Part shown: piece by piece, positions 27,234-36,020 of the stretch | Position numbering within the stretch: the first letter of the stretch is position 1 | Layout of the letters: each line of letters opens with the position of its first letter | Assembly: GCA_900317685.1 (NCBI GenBank) | Contig: ONHQ01000001.1 | Location: 1 to 64,000, forward strand | Source: an uncultured Prevotella sp. | Lineage (GTDB): Bacteria; Bacteroidota; Bacteroidia; Bacteroidales; Bacteroidaceae | DNA length: 64,000 bases | Direction: 5' to 3' | Made by a program: the position numbers and the translations under genes | Notes under the pieces: generated by a model | Databases searched by the model: none | What the model saw: only the letters and a program-made list of their open reading frames with translations | Told to the model about the DNA's origin: nothing

Positions 27234-29741
27234 CTAAAATCTGTAGAGCAGTCCCAGTCTGGTTTCGAAAGTATGCGCTCTGACGTTTGGATGATATTTA
27301 TAATAGGTGTATCTTCCGTAGTAAGCACCTTGCCACTCGATACCTATGTTGTTTTTCAGTTGGAAAACAAACTTCGGGCTGAAGACCAGCAGCTGTGCGT
27401 CTCCCTTGTCGCCTTGTGCGTTGAGGTATAGCGGATCGGTGTGCTCCAGGTCCTTACCCTCATATCCTTTCCATGTATAGATGTGGTAGTAGTCCACGAG
27501 CAGGGAGAAGTAGCCGAGCCGCGGGAAGATCATCTGAGTCTTGGACTTGAGGCTGAATCCCGATCCCATGTTATAGTCGCGGTCGATGACATTGTAGTAG
27601 TCGCTCTTCGTACCGCCGAGGAGGATGAGATCGGCAAAGATGGCCTGCTCCAAACGCTTGAGATTACCCACTTGCGGGAATTGCCACATCATGCCGGGAC
27701 CGAAGGAGGCGGCTTCCGAGATGCGGTATGGAGTCTTGTCGGAGCCGTCCTTCACAGGCTTGGAGTCGTAGTAGTTGAAGTGCTGGAAGAGTCCGACGAT
27801 CGTCTTTCCCTGCTTGCCGTCGTAGACAGTGTGGCTCCAGAGCTTGCCGAGCAGGTGGAGATTGTTGATGAGCGGCTGGTTGCCGGTGAAGCCCGCGGAG
27901 AAGTTCAACGTGAAATAGTCGTAAGGCTGCGTGTTGCTGTCGTCGAAGGCGTCGCCATAGAGCAGGTTGAAGGTGAGATAAGGCTGGTTCTCGCCACGGA
28001 AGATCCCGCCTTGATCAGCGAGATAGCGGTCGCCCACGCTCATGGCAAACTCCACGGGTATGCGGCTGAAGTCGTGGTACATGTATCTGTCCTGGCGCAC
28101 GATCCACGCGTCGCCGTCGATGAGTCGGTTGAGTCCCTGCATCGGGTTGGTGACAAAGGCGGCGGCTTCACGCAGGAAGCGGCGGAAGCCGCGTGTGCGG
28201 TCGTTCAGTACGAGCACCGATACGCGGTGCATGACTTCACCGATGCAGATGCCGCCGAAAGTGGTGGCCAGCACGTCGTTGATAGCCGGCGGTTCCACTT
28301 CACCGCAGAACTCCCACATCAGACTGCCGCCCAAAGCGTAAGGCGTGCTTTGCCAGAAGTTCAGTCCGTTGCTGCGGGCAGAGTTGAAATAGAGGTTGCC
28401 GTGGTAAGGATGTGCGAAGAGGTTGGTCGAGAACTGATCGTTGTCCCATACGAAGGCGTGGTGCCAGTTGTGTGCGATGCTTTTGAAGGTGACCTGTGCG
28501 AAGTCCTCGTCCATGACGAAGCGGTCGAAGCAATGCACGAAGACGTTGATGCCCGCTGCCTCTGCTGCGGCGCGCCACCATCGCTTCTTGGTATAGCTTG
28601 GGTCGCTCCACCTGTAGAGGCTGTCCTCCGGTGTCAGTGCCAGCTTGCCGAGCATGAACTCCCGGTCACGTAGCCGCTCCTCTTCCCATTGTGCCTGGTG
28701 GTCGGGATCGTGGTGATAGCGCAGTGCCAGACCGGCCTCGATGATGGCACGCGAACGGAAATTGGTGTTCGAGCCATAGCGTCGTGTAGTGCCATAACCG
28801 GCTGCGACGAAAGCTCCGAGATTGTCGTTGATGGCATAGTCGGCCGTCACGCGGGCCTGCAGTGAGTACATACGGCGCGGCGTGTCGCCTTTGTCCTGGA
28901 ACGTCTCCACGTGTCCGAAGCCCACGTCGCCGCCGAGAGTCCATCGTGGCGCGAGGGTCCAGTAGCGTCCCATGCGGTAGAAGAGCTCACCCGAGAAGTC
29001 TTCGTCGAGTCCCAGAAAGTGTGAGCCGACGCCGATCATCGTGTAGGTGTGGGCATTGCGGAAGCGCAGGGCGAGGTTCAGACGCGTGGACGTACCGATA
29101 AAGGGCATCACGTCGATGCGGGTCTGCGGGTTGATGTTGACAAGTCCTATCTTGCGTGCCTCGGGATCGCGGGTGTAGTTAAACAGTCCTATCTGCACAC
29201 CACGTGGGTGGCTCTGTGCCACGTTGATGATGCCGATCTGCGTGCCCCGCAGCGTGTCGGCATAGTTATAGGTGCTGAGTTGCAGTCCCCTCATGCGTCC
29301 GGAACTGATGTTGGCGATGGTGGAGAACTGCATTCCTTGCCTCACGCCCATGGCGATGTTGGTGATGGGACTGAGCTGTAAGCCCTTCATCGGGGTGAAG
29401 ACGATGTTGTTGAAACCGCTGAGCTGTACGCCGTTGAAGGCGTGTGCCACGTTGGCGAGGGTAGCCAGCATGAAGCCGTCGGCCCGTCCGCGTGCGGCAC
29501 CTAAGAACGTGCCGTATTGAAAGCCGTGCAGCGTGTCTACTTCGCTGAGCAATCCTATATTCAGAGGAGAGCAGAGGGTAGAGTCGGGGTGATGGTGGTG
29601 GATGCCGACCGCCACGTTGGGCAGGCGGTGCCCTTTGGGTGTTTGTGCCTGTACAGAAATGCTGATCAGGCAGCAAATTGCGAGCGCAATAGCTCCCCTG
29701 CAGCGTCGGGCAAGACGTTTTTTCGTTCCTCTGTCCTTCAT
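27234..29741 (-). CDS. LA_2272-type surface repeats fused to a DUF3943 domain
   Basis: The protein has 835 residues with a signal peptide (AIALAICCLISISVQAQ). Residues about 40-195 are repeats of the LA_2272 surface type (MKGLQLSPITNIAMG, MRGLQLSTYNYAD, LRGTQIGIINVAQ, PRGVQIGLFNYTR). A barrel-like section follows. A DUF3943 region at about 375-500 contains FKSIAHNWHHAFVWDNDQFS, FAHPYHGNLYFNSARSNG and GEVEPPAINDVLATTFGG. The rest is beta-strand rich and ends LGLLYRF, typical of outer-membrane proteins. Function unknown; DUF3943 has some resemblance to lipid-modifying membrane proteins, which is not tested here. A -7 element lies 75 bases upstream. Confidence 0.8.
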   Translation of the reverse strand: MKDRGTKKRLARRCRGAIALAICCLISISVQAQTPKGHRLPNVAVGIHHHHPDSTLCSPLNIGLLSEVDTLHGFQYGTFLGAARGRADGFMLATLANVAHAFNGVQLSGFNNIVFTPMKGLQLSPITNIAMGVRQGMQFSTIANISSGRMRGLQLSTYNYADTLRGTQIGIINVAQSHPRGVQIGLFNYTRDPEARKIGLVNINPQTRIDVMPFIGTSTRLNLALRFRNAHTYTMIGVGSHFLGLDEDFSGELFYRMGRYWTLAPRWTLGGDVGFGHVETFQDKGDTPRRMYSLQARVTADYAINDNLGAFVAAGYGTTRRYGSNTNFRSRAIIEAGLALRYHHDPDHQAQWEEERLRDREFMLGKLALTPEDSLYRWSDPSYTKKRWWRAAAEAAGINVFVHCFDRFVMDEDFAQVTFKSIAHNWHHAFVWDNDQFSTNLFAHPYHGNLYFNSARSNGLNFWQSTPYALGGSLMWEFCGEVEPPAINDVLATTFGGICIGEVMHRVSVLVLNDRTRGFRRFLREAAAFVTNPMQGLNRLIDGDAWIVRQDRYMYHDFSRIPVEFAMSVGDRYLADQGGIFRGENQPYLTFNLLYGDAFDDSNTQPYDYFTLNFSAGFTGNQPLINNLHLLGKLWSHTVYDGKQGKTIVGLFQHFNYYDSKPVKDGSDKTPYRISEAASFGPGMMWQFPQVGNLKRLEQAIFADLILLGGTKSDYYNVIDRDYNMGSGFSLKSKTQMIFPRLGYFSLLVDYYHIYTWKGYEGKDLEHTDPLYLNAQGDKGDAQLLVFSPKFVFQLKNNIGIEWQGAYYGRYTYYKYHPNVRAHTFETRLGLLYRF

Positions 29742-29816
29742 ATCCGATGTCTTTTTTATCTTACAGTACCAATATCGATGTTATTGACTCTTACCATATC
29801 TTATATAGTAACATTG

Positions 29817-29824
29817 CAAAGATA
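29817..29824 (-). promoter_or_regulatory. -7 promoter element of the DUF3943 gene
   Basis: TATCTTTG on the minus strand, 75 bases before the ATG at 29741, divergent from the serS promoter. Confidence 0.55.
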
Positions 29825-29874
29825 CGTTTTTTTATCGTAATCAAGAGCCTTTGCAAGCGTTTTCTCGATTAAAT

Positions 29875-29905
29875 TTTGCTGTGAGCGTTTTTTTTTGTAC
29901 TTTTG
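29875..29905 (+). promoter_or_regulatory. Promoter of serS
   Basis: TTTG at 29875-29878 and TACTTTTG at 29898-29905 are 19 bases apart, a full -33/-7 match. The ATG is 35 bases downstream. Confidence 0.7.
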
Positions 29906-29940
29906 CCCCAAATAAGAAAATATAATCAATATACAGCTAT

Positions 29941-31233
29941 ATGCTTACACTTAAACTCATCAGTGAGGAAACTGAACGCGTGATCAAGGGCTTGGAGAAG
30001 AAGCACTTCGCCGGAGCTCGCGAAGCTATTGAAAAAGTATTGGAGTATGACAAGCTGCGCCGCGAGAGCCAGCAGAAGCTTGACAGCAACAAGCAGCACC
30101 AGAATCAGCTGTCGAAACAGATTGGCGGCTTGATGAAGGAAGGCAAGAAGGACGAGGCCGAGAAGGTCAAGGCTGAGGTTGCTGAGCTGAAAGCTGCCGA
30201 CAAGGCACTGCAGGAGATCATGGACAAGGCTCAGACCGACATGACCAACGAACTGCTCCAGATCCCAAATATCCCCAACGATCTCGTACCCGAAGGCAAG
30301 GATGCCAACGACAATGTTGTCGTCAAGGAGGGTGGTCCGATGCCAAATCTTGGTGACGACGCACTGTGCCACTGGGATCTGCTCAAGAAGTACCATCTCG
30401 TAGACTTCGATATGGGTGTGAAGATCACGGGCGCCGGCTTCCCACTCTACGTGGGTAAGATGGCTCGTTTCCAGCGTGCTTTGGAGGCTTTCTTCCTCGA
30501 TGAGGCCCGCAAGGCCGGTTATCTGGAGGTGCAGCCACCGTATGTTGTCAATGAGGCATCCGGTTACGGCACGGGTCAGCTGCCTGACAAAGAGGGTCAG
30601 ATGTACCATTGCAACCTCGACAACCTCTATCTCATTCCTACAGCAGAGGTTCCTGTGACCAATATCTTCCGCGACGAGATCCTCGATGAAAAGGATCTGC
30701 CTATCAAGCGTTGCGCTTATTCTGCTTGCTTCCGCCGCGAGGCTGGCTCTTACGGCAAGGATGTCCGTGGCTTGAATCGCCTGCATCAATTCGATAAAGT
30801 TGAGATCGTTCGCATCGACACGCCGGAGCACTCTTATAAGAGTCTCGACGAGATGCTCGCTCATGTCGAGGGCCTCGTTCAGAAACTCGAGCTTCCTTAT
30901 CATATCCTCCGCCTGTGCGGTGGTGACATGAGCTTCACATCCTCTATCTGCTACGACTTTGAGGTATGGAGTGGTGCACAGAAGCGTTGGCTCGAGGTCA
31001 GCTCTGTGTCTAACTTCGAGAGCTATCAGGCCAACCGCCTGCACTGCCGTTTCCGTCGTACCGACACGAAGAAGACGGAGCTCTGCCACACGCTCAACGG
31101 CTCTGCTCTGGCTCTTCCGCGTATCGTTGCCGCCATCATTGAGAACAACCAGACGCCTGAGGGCATCCGCGTGCCGAAAGCACTCGTGCCTTACTGCGGC
31201 TTTGAGATGCTGGACGATAAGAACTTCGAGTAA
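29941..31233 (+). CDS. serS: Seryl-tRNA synthetase
   Basis: The protein has 430 residues. It starts MLTLKLISEETERVIKGLEK, followed by the two-helix coiled-coil arm (about 25-100) that reads the long variable arm of tRNA-Ser. The class II catalytic core has motif 2 FRREAGSYGKD, the TAEVP serine-binding loop and motif 3 NGSALALPRIVAAIIE. It charges tRNA-Ser in the cytoplasm. The gene is monocistronic with a good promoter and a terminator at 31364-31413. Confidence 0.98.
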   Translation: MLTLKLISEETERVIKGLEKKHFAGAREAIEKVLEYDKLRRESQQKLDSNKQHQNQLSKQIGGLMKEGKKDEAEKVKAEVAELKAADKALQEIMDKAQTDMTNELLQIPNIPNDLVPEGKDANDNVVVKEGGPMPNLGDDALCHWDLLKKYHLVDFDMGVKITGAGFPLYVGKMARFQRALEAFFLDEARKAGYLEVQPPYVVNEASGYGTGQLPDKEGQMYHCNLDNLYLIPTAEVPVTNIFRDEILDEKDLPIKRCAYSACFRREAGSYGKDVRGLNRLHQFDKVEIVRIDTPEHSYKSLDEMLAHVEGLVQKLELPYHILRLCGGDMSFTSSICYDFEVWSGAQKRWLEVSSVSNFESYQANRLHCRFRRTDTKKTELCHTLNGSALALPRIVAAIIENNQTPEGIRVPKALVPYCGFEMLDDKNFE

Positions 31234-31279
31234 AGAGAAGCCTCACAGCCTCACCCCCCTTACAGCCTCACCCCCCTCG

Positions 31280-31303
31280 CCCCCTCTCCAAGGGGAGAGG
31301 GGG
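31280..31303. repeat. GC-rich palindrome after serS
   Basis: CCCCCTCTCC (31280-31289) and GGAGAGGGGG (31294-31303) form a perfect 10-base stem with a four-base loop, preceded by two CCTCACCCCCCT direct copies. Confidence 0.6.
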
Positions 31304-31363
31304 AGTGAAATGTTAGATAAACAATTCTAAGAAGGGGGTTAGCTGCGGTTATCAATCCACTCG

Positions 31364-31413
31364 AAAGGGTGACAATGTTGGTTGATTACATTTCCAATAT
31401 TGTCACCCTTTTT
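31364..31413 (+). terminator. Terminator of serS
   Basis: The arms at 31364-31381 and 31394-31411 pair over 18 bases with one mismatch, starting AAAGGGTGACAAT. T residues follow directly. It lies 130 bases after the serS stop. Confidence 0.75.
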
Positions 31414-31692
31414 GTTGCTCTATGGTGCTAACCAAAGGCGCGTATTCCGGTTTTTGAAAATATTTTCCTTTCCTTCTCGGTGATAGATAACCACATATTG
31501 GAGAAGCCTGTACAATATACAAGGTTACACTTTTGCCTTATACAGCATACAGTGAATTTCTGTTACCTCTCACCATGACCCCACGGAGATTATTGGCTGC
31601 GCCATATTCTCCTACGTCGAATCTTGGCGCAGACACAAAGGAAAACCTTGAAAACAGCCTATCGAGATCCCTTTGTCGTTGATGACAGGCGA

Positions 31693-31868
31693 TGTTCTTA
31701 TGGCATCAATGCTGTGTTCTTATGGTATTAAATCAGTGTTTTCATGGGGTCTAAGCTGTGTTCTTATGGCATCAATGCTATGTTCTTATGGAATCAAAGC
31801 TGTGTTCTTATAGTATCAAATCAGTGCTTTCATGGGGTCAAAGCTGTGTTCTTATGAGGTTGAAGTAA
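31693..31868. repeat. 22-nt tandem repeat array, eight units
   Basis: Units start every 22 bases from 31693 to 31847, most beginning TGTTCTTATGG and ending AAGCTG or AATCAG. The order of unit types (GCATCAATGCT, GTATTAAATCA, GGGTCTAAGCT) partly repeats, so blocks of units were duplicated together. Units abut without spacers. Confidence 0.8.
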
Positions 31869-31899
31869 GGTTTTTAATGTTGTAATCTTATAGAAAAAG

Positions 31900-31945
31900 A
31901 TCGTTCGCTAGGTAGGGAAAGATCTTTTCCTACCTAACGAACGAT
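31900..31945. repeat. Long imperfect hairpin
   Basis: The arms at 31900-31920 and 31925-31945 (ATCGTTCG..TAGGTAGG and complement) pair over 21 bases with one mismatch and one G-T pair around a GATC loop. No gene ends close by. It could be a terminator or a relic of a mobile element. Confidence 0.6.
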
Positions 31946-32040
31946 TGCTTGTCAGTCAGCAAAATCAATTCTCACGCATTGACCAGCTCGCCGTCATCAA
32001 CTGCTTTCACAACTTGACGACCTGTCTTTTTATGAATCTG

Positions 32041-32410
32041 TTCTTTCTGTCTTTCTGTCTAAAAACAGGGAATCTGTTCCTCTGTCTTTAAGACTCAGTT
32101 CTTTCTGTCTTTCTGTCTAAAATTAGGGAATCTGTTCCTCTGCCTTTCAGAATCTGTTCTTTCTGTCTTTCTGTCTAAGAATAGTAAGAAGTCCCTCTGT
32201 TACTTTGTCTTTAAAAACATGTTCTTTCTGTCTTTCTGTCTAAAAATAGTAAGAAGTCCCTCTGTTACTTTATCTTTAAAAACATGTTCTTTCTGTCTTT
32301 CTGTCTAAAAATAGTAAGAAGTCCCTCTGTTACTTTGTCTTTAAAAACATGTTCTTTCTGTCTTTCTGTCTGTTTTTTCTGTCTTTCTGTCTAAATCTAT
32401 TGTCTTTCTG
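32041..32410. repeat. 58/65-nt tandem repeat array running into the agcS 3' end
   Basis: Each unit starts TTCTTTCTGTCTTTCTGTCT. Units begin at 32041 and 32099 (58 bases) and at 32157, 32222 and 32287 (65 bases, nearly identical), followed by a partial unit from 32352 and short TCTTTCTGTC copies. The last TCTTTCTGTC copies contain the TAG stop and final codons (ETERQ) of the symporter gene. Confidence 0.85.
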
Positions 32411-33791
32411 TCTCCTCGCTTTGCGTCTCATCTGTCAACTCCTCCATTTCGCGGTCCAACCGTCCACGCCACAGATACTTACGTGTCTCGTGCACGAGGA
32501 CGCCGCTGAGGAAGAGCAGAGAGAGAAGGTTAGGGATTGCCATGAGCGCATTCATGCAGTCAGCTACGTTCCAAACCAGTTCGAGCGAGATCACACTGCC
32601 GATAAATACACAGACAATATATAGCAGTCGGTAGCCCAGCATCCATCGTCTGCCCCCCAAGTACTCCACGCAGCGCTCGCCATAATAGCTCCATCCGAGT
32701 ATCGTACTAAACGCGAAGGTCAGCAGTCCAAAGGTCAGCAATGGCTTGCCGACGTAGGGAATCTTGCTGAAGGCCACCTTTGTCAGTTGTGCGCCGTCGT
32801 GAAAGGTGATGTCGGGATAGGCGATGATGCTGCTGACGATGACCAGTCCGGTCAGCGCACAGATGATGACCGTGTCCCAGAACGTCGCCGTGCTCGACAC
32901 TAAAGCCTGCCTCACTGGGTTGCGCGTCTGAGCGGCAGCAGCCACGATAGGTGCCGATCCCAGTCCCGACTCATTGGAGAACAGTCCGCGGGCGATGCCG
33001 TAGCGTGCTGCCATGATCACCGTGCCGCCGACAAAACCGCCGCCTGCTGCCTGCGGCGTGAAAGCCGAGCGGACGATCAGTTCCAGTGCGGGCCACAGAC
33101 TGGCGTGGTTGACAAAGAGGATATAGATACAGCCTAAGACATAGAAGATCGCCATGAACGGCACTAACATGCTGCATACCTTGGAGATGCTCTTCACGCC
33201 ACCGATGATCACCGCTGCCGTGAGCAGCGTGATGACGGCTCCGACGATTGCCGGACTGATGCCGTAGCTCTCGTGGGCTATCGTGGCGATGGCGTTGGCC
33301 TGCACAGTGTTGCCGATACCAAACGAGGCACAGGCCGCAAAGACAGCGAAGAGCACGGCCAGCCATTTCCATCCCAGTCCTTTCTCCAGCGCATACATCG
33401 GGCCACCCAACATGCGGCCGTCGGGAGTCTTCACGCGGTATTTGATGGCGAGCAGGCCCTCGGAATATTTTGTAGCGATGCCGAATACACCTGTCAGCCA
33501 GCACCAGAGCACTGCACCAGGACCGCCGAGGGAGATCGCCGTCGCCACACCGACGATGTTGCCCGTGCCGATGGTTGCTGCCAATGCCGTGGCCAGCGCG
33601 CCAAACTGCGACACGTCGCCCGTGGCGCCGGGGTCACGCTTCACCGACAACTTGATGGCCGTCCACAGAAAGCGTTGTGGAATGTGCAACCGGATGGTCA
33701 GAAAGATATGCGTGCCCAACAATAAGATGATCATTGGCCAGCCCCACAGCAGTCCGCTGAGAGTCGTGAAGAATTCGTTGACTTGACTCAT
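32397..33791 (-). CDS. Sodium:alanine symporter (AGCS family)
   Basis: The protein has 464 residues and about 10-11 TM helices in the inner membrane. AGCS signatures are the GATGDVSQFGALATALAATI stretch, GTGNIVGVATAISLGGPGA, the region YGIARGLFSNESGLGSAPIV, and FGLLTFAFSTILGWSYYGER. It imports alanine or glycine with Na+. It starts 13 bases after the DUF4230 gene, giving a three-gene unit with two DUF4230 proteins. The C-terminal tail (DETQSEETERQ) is encoded by sequence that belongs to the downstream tandem repeat. Confidence 0.93.
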   Translation of the reverse strand: MSQVNEFFTTLSGLLWGWPMIILLLGTHIFLTIRLHIPQRFLWTAIKLSVKRDPGATGDVSQFGALATALAATIGTGNIVGVATAISLGGPGAVLWCWLTGVFGIATKYSEGLLAIKYRVKTPDGRMLGGPMYALEKGLGWKWLAVLFAVFAACASFGIGNTVQANAIATIAHESYGISPAIVGAVITLLTAAVIIGGVKSISKVCSMLVPFMAIFYVLGCIYILFVNHASLWPALELIVRSAFTPQAAGGGFVGGTVIMAARYGIARGLFSNESGLGSAPIVAAAAQTRNPVRQALVSSTATFWDTVIICALTGLVIVSSIIAYPDITFHDGAQLTKVAFSKIPYVGKPLLTFGLLTFAFSTILGWSYYGERCVEYLGGRRWMLGYRLLYIVCVFIGSVISLELVWNVADCMNALMAIPNLLSLLFLSGVLVHETRKYLWRGRLDREMEELTDETQSEETERQ

Positions 33792-33804
33792 GCTATCCTC
33801 AATG

Positions 33805-34434
33805 TTACTGATTTTCTATTCTGATGTGTTTAAATCCCAATGCACTGAACATCGTCCAGAGCTGTGCCCGTGCGTTCTTCTGTGCTGATGCCAGATTGGC
33901 TTTGCTCAGACAGCGTTGCCGCATCTTGGCCTTGGCCTGCTCTGCCATGGCGGCTCGGTCTTCCTCGCTCCATTTCCCACTCTCGTAGAACGAGCGGGTG
34001 CGGGCTTCGTCGAGAAAGTTGTCGCTCACCAGTCCGATGGGTGGCAGCTTGGCGATGAGCGTGTCGCCCCTGACGCTGAGCCACTCCTCTTGATATTGTT
34101 GCATGTCGAAGCCTAAGCGCAGCGTGCCGTAGTAGACGCGTGCCAGTTCGTCGTCGCCGAAGAAGCCGTGGCGCACAGTGTCGACGAGTTCCTCGTCGGT
34201 AATCTCTAAGAACACCCACTGCCCTGTGTTGCGGATGCTCTCCATGACAACGGGTGTGACGCTGATCTCCTGGTTATGCGAGACCTCGATATGCTGATCC
34301 GACAGTGCCCGCCTGATGAGGAATACGGCAACGACAACCAGCACGATGGTGACCGTAGCCGAGATGAGCACCAGACGCAGGTCGGTGCTTGCGCGGCCCA
34401 GCAGGCGAGAGAGAAAGGAGTGCTTTGTTGTCAT
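33805..34434 (-). CDS. DUF4230 protein with N-terminal TM anchor
   Basis: The protein has 209 residues with a single TM helix at about 19-42 (LRLVLISATVTIVLVVVAVF). It is followed by a DUF4230 domain (SVTPVVMESIRNTGQWVFLE to the C-terminal helix AKAKMRQRCLSKANLASAQK, with a final LGFKHIRIE). It would be anchored in the inner membrane facing the periplasm. The function is unknown. It starts three bases after the stop of a second DUF4230 gene, so the two are paralogous and coupled. Confidence 0.8.
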   Translation of the reverse strand: MTTKHSFLSRLLGRASTDLRLVLISATVTIVLVVVAVFLIRRALSDQHIEVSHNQEISVTPVVMESIRNTGQWVFLEITDEELVDTVRHGFFGDDELARVYYGTLRLGFDMQQYQEEWLSVRGDTLIAKLPPIGLVSDNFLDEARTRSFYESGKWSEEDRAAMAEQAKAKMRQRCLSKANLASAQKNARAQLWTMFSALGFKHIRIENQ

Positions 34435-34437
34435 GGC

Positions 34438-35097
34438 TTAGTTGGTTTTACGGATAAGGGTTTCAAAGGGGCTGTTGCCGAGATCATCGCGGAAGGTGAT
34501 CACTACGTCCTCGTCGCTCCAGCCCATCTGCCGCAGCATCGGCATGAGCTGCTGCACGGCACTCTGACGCGCACTCTCGGTGAGGTTCATCTGTTCCAGC
34601 GACTTGACGATGGCCGTGCGTCCCTGCTGCTCGATGCGTGAGCGCTCCTCGTCGGAGAAGCGGGTTCGCAACAGCGACACCTTTTCCTTGACCTGCTCGT
34701 GGTCGATGGTCGTGGCGGTGAGCGTCACCTGCGGATCCGGGAGGATGATCTCCAGCCTTTTGCCGTTGCGCCTCACCTGTGAGGGCGAGAAATGTGAGAA
34801 GTCGATGGAGGCCTGCGCCGTGGCTGTCATGGGTATGGCAATGCGGCGCTTGCCGAGTGGCAGGTTCATCTTGAAATCTTGCCCCAGCACGTGTCCGGTA
34901 AGAGCCGCGGTGTCGTCATAGACGACGATCTTGCGGAGCTTATATTCTTGCGTATATAGTTTGGCGCAATGCTGAATCTGATAGACCATCATGGCCGTCG
35001 TGTCCGTGGCGGCCTCTTGTGGTTTGCTGACATTCTGATGTCGACAACCCACCAATAGAAGGACAAAAAGAAACAGTGCAATGACTTTTCGTATCAT
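34438..35097 (-). CDS. DUF4230 lipoprotein
   Basis: With the ATG at 35097 the protein has 219 residues and a lipoprotein signal (FLFVLLLVGCRHQ, Cys at about 18). An upstream Met at 35169 would bury the signal and is rejected. The DUF4230-like part shows VYQIQHCAKLYTQEYKLRKI, the FSHFSPSQVRRNGKRLEIIL strand pair and a C-terminal helix-rich segment. It is a paralogue of the next gene, one anchored by lipid and the other by a TM helix. Both precede a Na+/alanine symporter gene. Confidence 0.8.
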   Translation of the reverse strand: MIRKVIALFLFVLLLVGCRHQNVSKPQEAATDTTAMMVYQIQHCAKLYTQEYKLRKIVVYDDTAALTGHVLGQDFKMNLPLGKRRIAIPMTATAQASIDFSHFSPSQVRRNGKRLEIILPDPQVTLTATTIDHEQVKEKVSLLRTRFSDEERSRIEQQGRTAIVKSLEQMNLTESARQSAVQQLMPMLRQMGWSDEDVVITFRDDLGNSPFETLIRKTN

Positions 35098-35232
35098 CAG
35101 TTCTCTGTTTGTTGATGGTTTGTTACATGTTTGTAAATGCAAAGTTAGTGTAAACGAGTGGAATATCAAAGAAAAAGCGTCTTTTTCTTTGTATTCTTAT
35201 GTGCAATCTGTCGCTCTTTCGTAGTTTTTTCC

Positions 35233-35240
35233 TACCTTTG
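35233..35240 (+). promoter_or_regulatory. -7 promoter element of the DUF4738 lipoprotein gene
   Basis: TACCTTTG matches TAnnTTTG, 23 bases before the ATG at 35264. Confidence 0.55.
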
Positions 35241-35263
35241 CACCGGAAAATACACGAAAAACG

Positions 35264-35788
35264 ATGAAAATATACACTTCATTGGCTTTGATGCTCCTGA
35301 CGGTGATGCTGTGTCTTAGCTGTAAGGAGGAGAAGAAGGTGCGGACCGTGCGCAAGGTGCAAAAGGTCGTAGCACCGAAAGGTCCTCGTGTGATGGGCGA
35401 CAACACCGTGTCGCGCAAGATCGGTTGGGTCGGCGGAATCTATACTGTCGAGGTCAAGCGCCGTGCCGATAAGAGTCTTGAGAAGGCTTCGGATGGCACC
35501 CACGACTATTACGACAATAAGATCAGTGTGCGCATTCTGCGGCAGAACGGCTCCGAGTTTTTCAGCCGTGAGTTTACCAAAGCCGACTTCAAGGCTAAGG
35601 TCGATGACCAATATTATAAGAGTGGTGCGCTCCTGGGTATTGTCTTTGTGCGTCCCGAGGGCACGGATCTTGTCTTCGCAGCCAGCGTGGGCAATCCCGA
35701 CAAGTCGAGCGACGAGTACGTCCCGCTCGTGCTGAAGATTAGCAAGCTGGGAACGGTGACGATCACGCAGGACGAAGATCTTGAGTGA
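35264..35788 (+). CDS. DUF4738-family lipoprotein
   Basis: The protein has 174 residues with a lipoprotein signal (LLTVMLCLSCKEEKK, Cys at about 20). A basic tether (KVRTVRKVQKVV) precedes a beta-rich domain with WVGGIYTVEVKRRADKSLEK, KISVRILRQNGSEFFSREFT and VLKISKLGTVTITQDED, which fits DUF4738. The function is unknown. It should be attached to the periplasmic or outer face of the outer membrane. The gene stands alone with its own promoter. Confidence 0.8.
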   Translation: MKIYTSLALMLLTVMLCLSCKEEKKVRTVRKVQKVVAPKGPRVMGDNTVSRKIGWVGGIYTVEVKRRADKSLEKASDGTHDYYDNKISVRILRQNGSEFFSREFTKADFKAKVDDQYYKSGALLGIVFVRPEGTDLVFAASVGNPDKSSDEYVPLVLKISKLGTVTITQDEDLE

Positions 35789-35985
35789 AGTAAGTAGATT
35801 TTAGGACTTGCTGTGATGCAAGGAACCCCCTTTTCCCCTTCTCTGCTAACTTCTGTAACCGATTCTGGGAAGGTAACGAATATCCGCCCCATGGAAAATA
35901 TCCACGGTGCCGATTATATCGGAGTCAGTTACTTCTTTCCCCCGCAACTTCTCCGCAAATCCTTGCCGTTTTCAGATAAATTGCT

Positions 35986-35993
35986 TAATTTTG
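35986..35993 (+). promoter_or_regulatory. -7 promoter element of umuC
   Basis: TAATTTTG matches TAnnTTTG, 27 bases before the ATG at 36021. A CTTG at 35962-35965 is placed like a weak -33. Confidence 0.5.
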
Positions 35994-36020
35994 TAGACCG
36001 GTGGCAAGTCCGTGACAGAG

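Larger units (their letters stand above)
31234..32396. other. 1.16-kb gene-free repeat-rich region
   Basis: No credible ORF was found on either strand. In order it holds a GC palindrome (31280-31303), the serS terminator (31364-31413), a CTGCGCCA/TGGCGCAG stem (31597-31604 with 31625-31632), an eight-unit 22-nt array (31693-31868), a long hairpin (31900-31945) and the 58/65-nt array (32041-32410). It separates two converging genes. Confidence 0.7.

Noticed and set aside
31693-31868. CRISPR array
   Set aside because: The 22-nt units abut each other without spacers and no cas genes are present.
31234-32396. tRNA or other stable RNA gene in the gene-free region
   Set aside because: No cloverleaf or known RNA motif was found by eye. 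Only hairpins and repeats are visible.
32349-32624. 91-codon plus-strand frame rich in Phe/Leu/Ser/Cys
   Set aside because: Built from the TCTTTCTGTC repeats and the antisense of the symporter gene.
35097-35169. Upstream start for the DUF4230 lipoprotein
   Set aside because: It would put 24 polar and mixed residues ahead of a good lipoprotein signal peptide, and the stretch overlaps the intergenic region.
35910-35922. CCGAT-TAT-ATCGG palindrome upstream of umuC as an SOS operator
   Set aside because: Short, and 64 bases before the -7 element. No second copy or known SOS box was seen in the window.
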